A stretch of 7,792 bases of DNA, taken from the NCBI GenBank assembly GCA_002731735.1, contig PCCM01000066.1:11281-19072 (forward strand), written 5' to 3'. Below, one piece after another: positions 7,192 through 7,792 of the stretch. The translations under genes were made by a program, and so were the position numbers. Source of the stretch: Gemmatimonadota bacterium. Lineage in GTDB: Bacteria > Gemmatimonadota > Gemmatimonadetes > Longimicrobiales > Gaopeijiaceae. Within the stretch, counting starts at the first letter, position 1; each line of letters starts with the position of its first letter. The notes beneath the pieces were generated by a model that ran no database searches, was not told the DNA's origin, and saw nothing but the letters and a program-made list of their open reading frames with translations.

Positions 7192-7792
7192 TGGCCCGAC
7201 CCGTGGACGTGTCTCCGTCCGGGCCTCTGGCCCTGCCCATCACTGGTATAGGAAGTGGATGGGAGCCCGCCGCGATCATGACGCTCACACTCCTGCTCCT
7301 CTCCCTCGGACTGGTCACATTGTATTCCGCCAGTGCCTTTCTCGCTCAGGGACAGGCTTTGCCGGATTACTACTATGTGCTCCGACAGGCGACCGGAGCG
7401 GCGGCTGGCCTGGCCATTCTCGGCGTCTGTGCTTGGATCCCTCACGACCTTTGGCGACAGCTCTCGTTACCCATGGTCGTCGTGGCGTGGCTGCTCCTCA
7501 TATTCGTGATCTTGCCGAGCACCGAGACCATCGCGCCCCTGACCAACGGCGCACGCCGATGGATCCGCTTCGGCGGCCTGAGCCTGCAGCCGTCCGAGTT
7601 GGCCAAGGTGGCCGTCGTTGTCTGGACGGCGGCACGCGCAGTTCGAAAGCAGGATGAGTTCTCGAGCCTGAGCCGAGGTCTGGTCCCGTTCCTCCTCGTA
7701 TGGGCTGCGTTGATGGTGCCGATCGCACTCGAGCCGGATCTATCGACGGCGTTGCTCGTGGGTGTGATCGGGTGTCTGGTCGTCTACGTGGC
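7191..7792 (+). CDS. ftsW: Septal peptidoglycan polymerase FtsW (SEDS family), 3' partial
   Basis: FtsW is the membrane glycosyltransferase that polymerises lipid II at the division site and pairs with FtsI. The frame is open from ATG 7191 to the window end, giving 200 complete codons, about half of a typical FtsW. A Pro/Gly-rich cytoplasmic tail of about 27 residues precedes TM1 (28-50, ending LVTLYSASAF, a typical FtsW segment). TM2 (about 67-84) and TM3 (about 93-109) follow, then the SEDS signature NGARRWIRFGGLSLQPSELAK (119-139). After that come further hydrophobic segments and EPDLSTAL (181-188), matching the usual QPDxGT. The catalytic aspartate region lies beyond the window. The ATG shares one base with the murD stop (TGATG) and has only a weak upstream AGAG (7182-7185), so coupled translation is likely. 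RodA is a possible alternative, but the position after murD strongly favours FtsW. Confidence 0.93.
   Translation, partial: MARPVDVSPSGPLALPITGIGSGWEPAAIMTLTLLLLSLGLVTLYSASAFLAQGQALPDYYYVLRQATGAAAGLAILGVCAWIPHDLWRQLSLPMVVVAWLLLIFVILPSTETIAPLTNGARRWIRFGGLSLQPSELAKVAVVVWTAARAVRKQDEFSSLSRGLVPFLLVWAALMVPIALEPDLSTALLVGVIGCLVVYV

Noticed and set aside
7278..7280. Internal ATG as an alternative ftsW start
   Set aside because: It would begin within the first membrane helix and lose the cytoplasmic tail. ATG 7191 overlaps the murD stop and keeps a complete N-terminus.
6920..7657. A 245-codon open frame on the + strand spanning the end of murD and the start of ftsW
   Set aside because: It overlaps the conserved MurD C-terminus and the FtsW N-terminus in a different frame, and its Arg/Pro-rich translation is typical of a shadow frame.

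Overview
The window is a contiguous piece of a bacterial dcw (division and cell wall) cluster. All six genes are on the + strand, in the order ftsI (5' end cut off), murE, murF, mraY, murD, ftsW (3' end cut off). The DNA is GC-rich by eye, and GTG and TTG starts are used beside ATG. The MurE substrate motif (DNPR) indicates meso-diaminopimelate peptidoglycan. The division transpeptidase carries a C-terminal PASTA domain. GC-rich DNA, meso-DAP and a PASTA-tailed FtsI together would fit a lineage such as Gemmatimonadota or a myxobacterium-like group. That is a weak inference, because nothing in the window is diagnostic of a phylum.

Layout. Positions 2-1807 encode the periplasmic part of FtsI/PBP3, lacking its N-terminal membrane anchor. 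Positions 1800-3284 (murE), 3281-4678 (murF), 4678-5784 (mraY) and 5797-7191 (murD) are intact, and the expected catalytic and binding motifs were found in each. Positions 7191-7792 hold the first 200 residues of FtsW. Genes overlap by 8, 4, 1 and 1 bases at four junctions. The only gap is 12 bases, between mraY and murD. There is no room for internal intergenic promoters or terminators, so this looks like one transcript with translational coupling. No stretch over 300 bases lacks a gene. I saw no RNA genes, mobile elements, CRISPR arrays or obvious repeats.

How the genes work together. MurD adds D-Glu to UDP-MurNAc-L-Ala, MurE adds meso-DAP, and MurF adds D-Ala-D-Ala. MraY moves the resulting phospho-MurNAc-pentapeptide onto undecaprenyl phosphate to make lipid I. 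After MurG (not in the window) makes lipid II, FtsW polymerises it at the septum and FtsI cross-links the strands.

I found no undescribed system here. The most noteworthy detail is that the second active-site motif of FtsI, normally SxN, reads SSS. Smaller deviations occur in the MurF P-loop and in a PDxGT-like FtsW motif.
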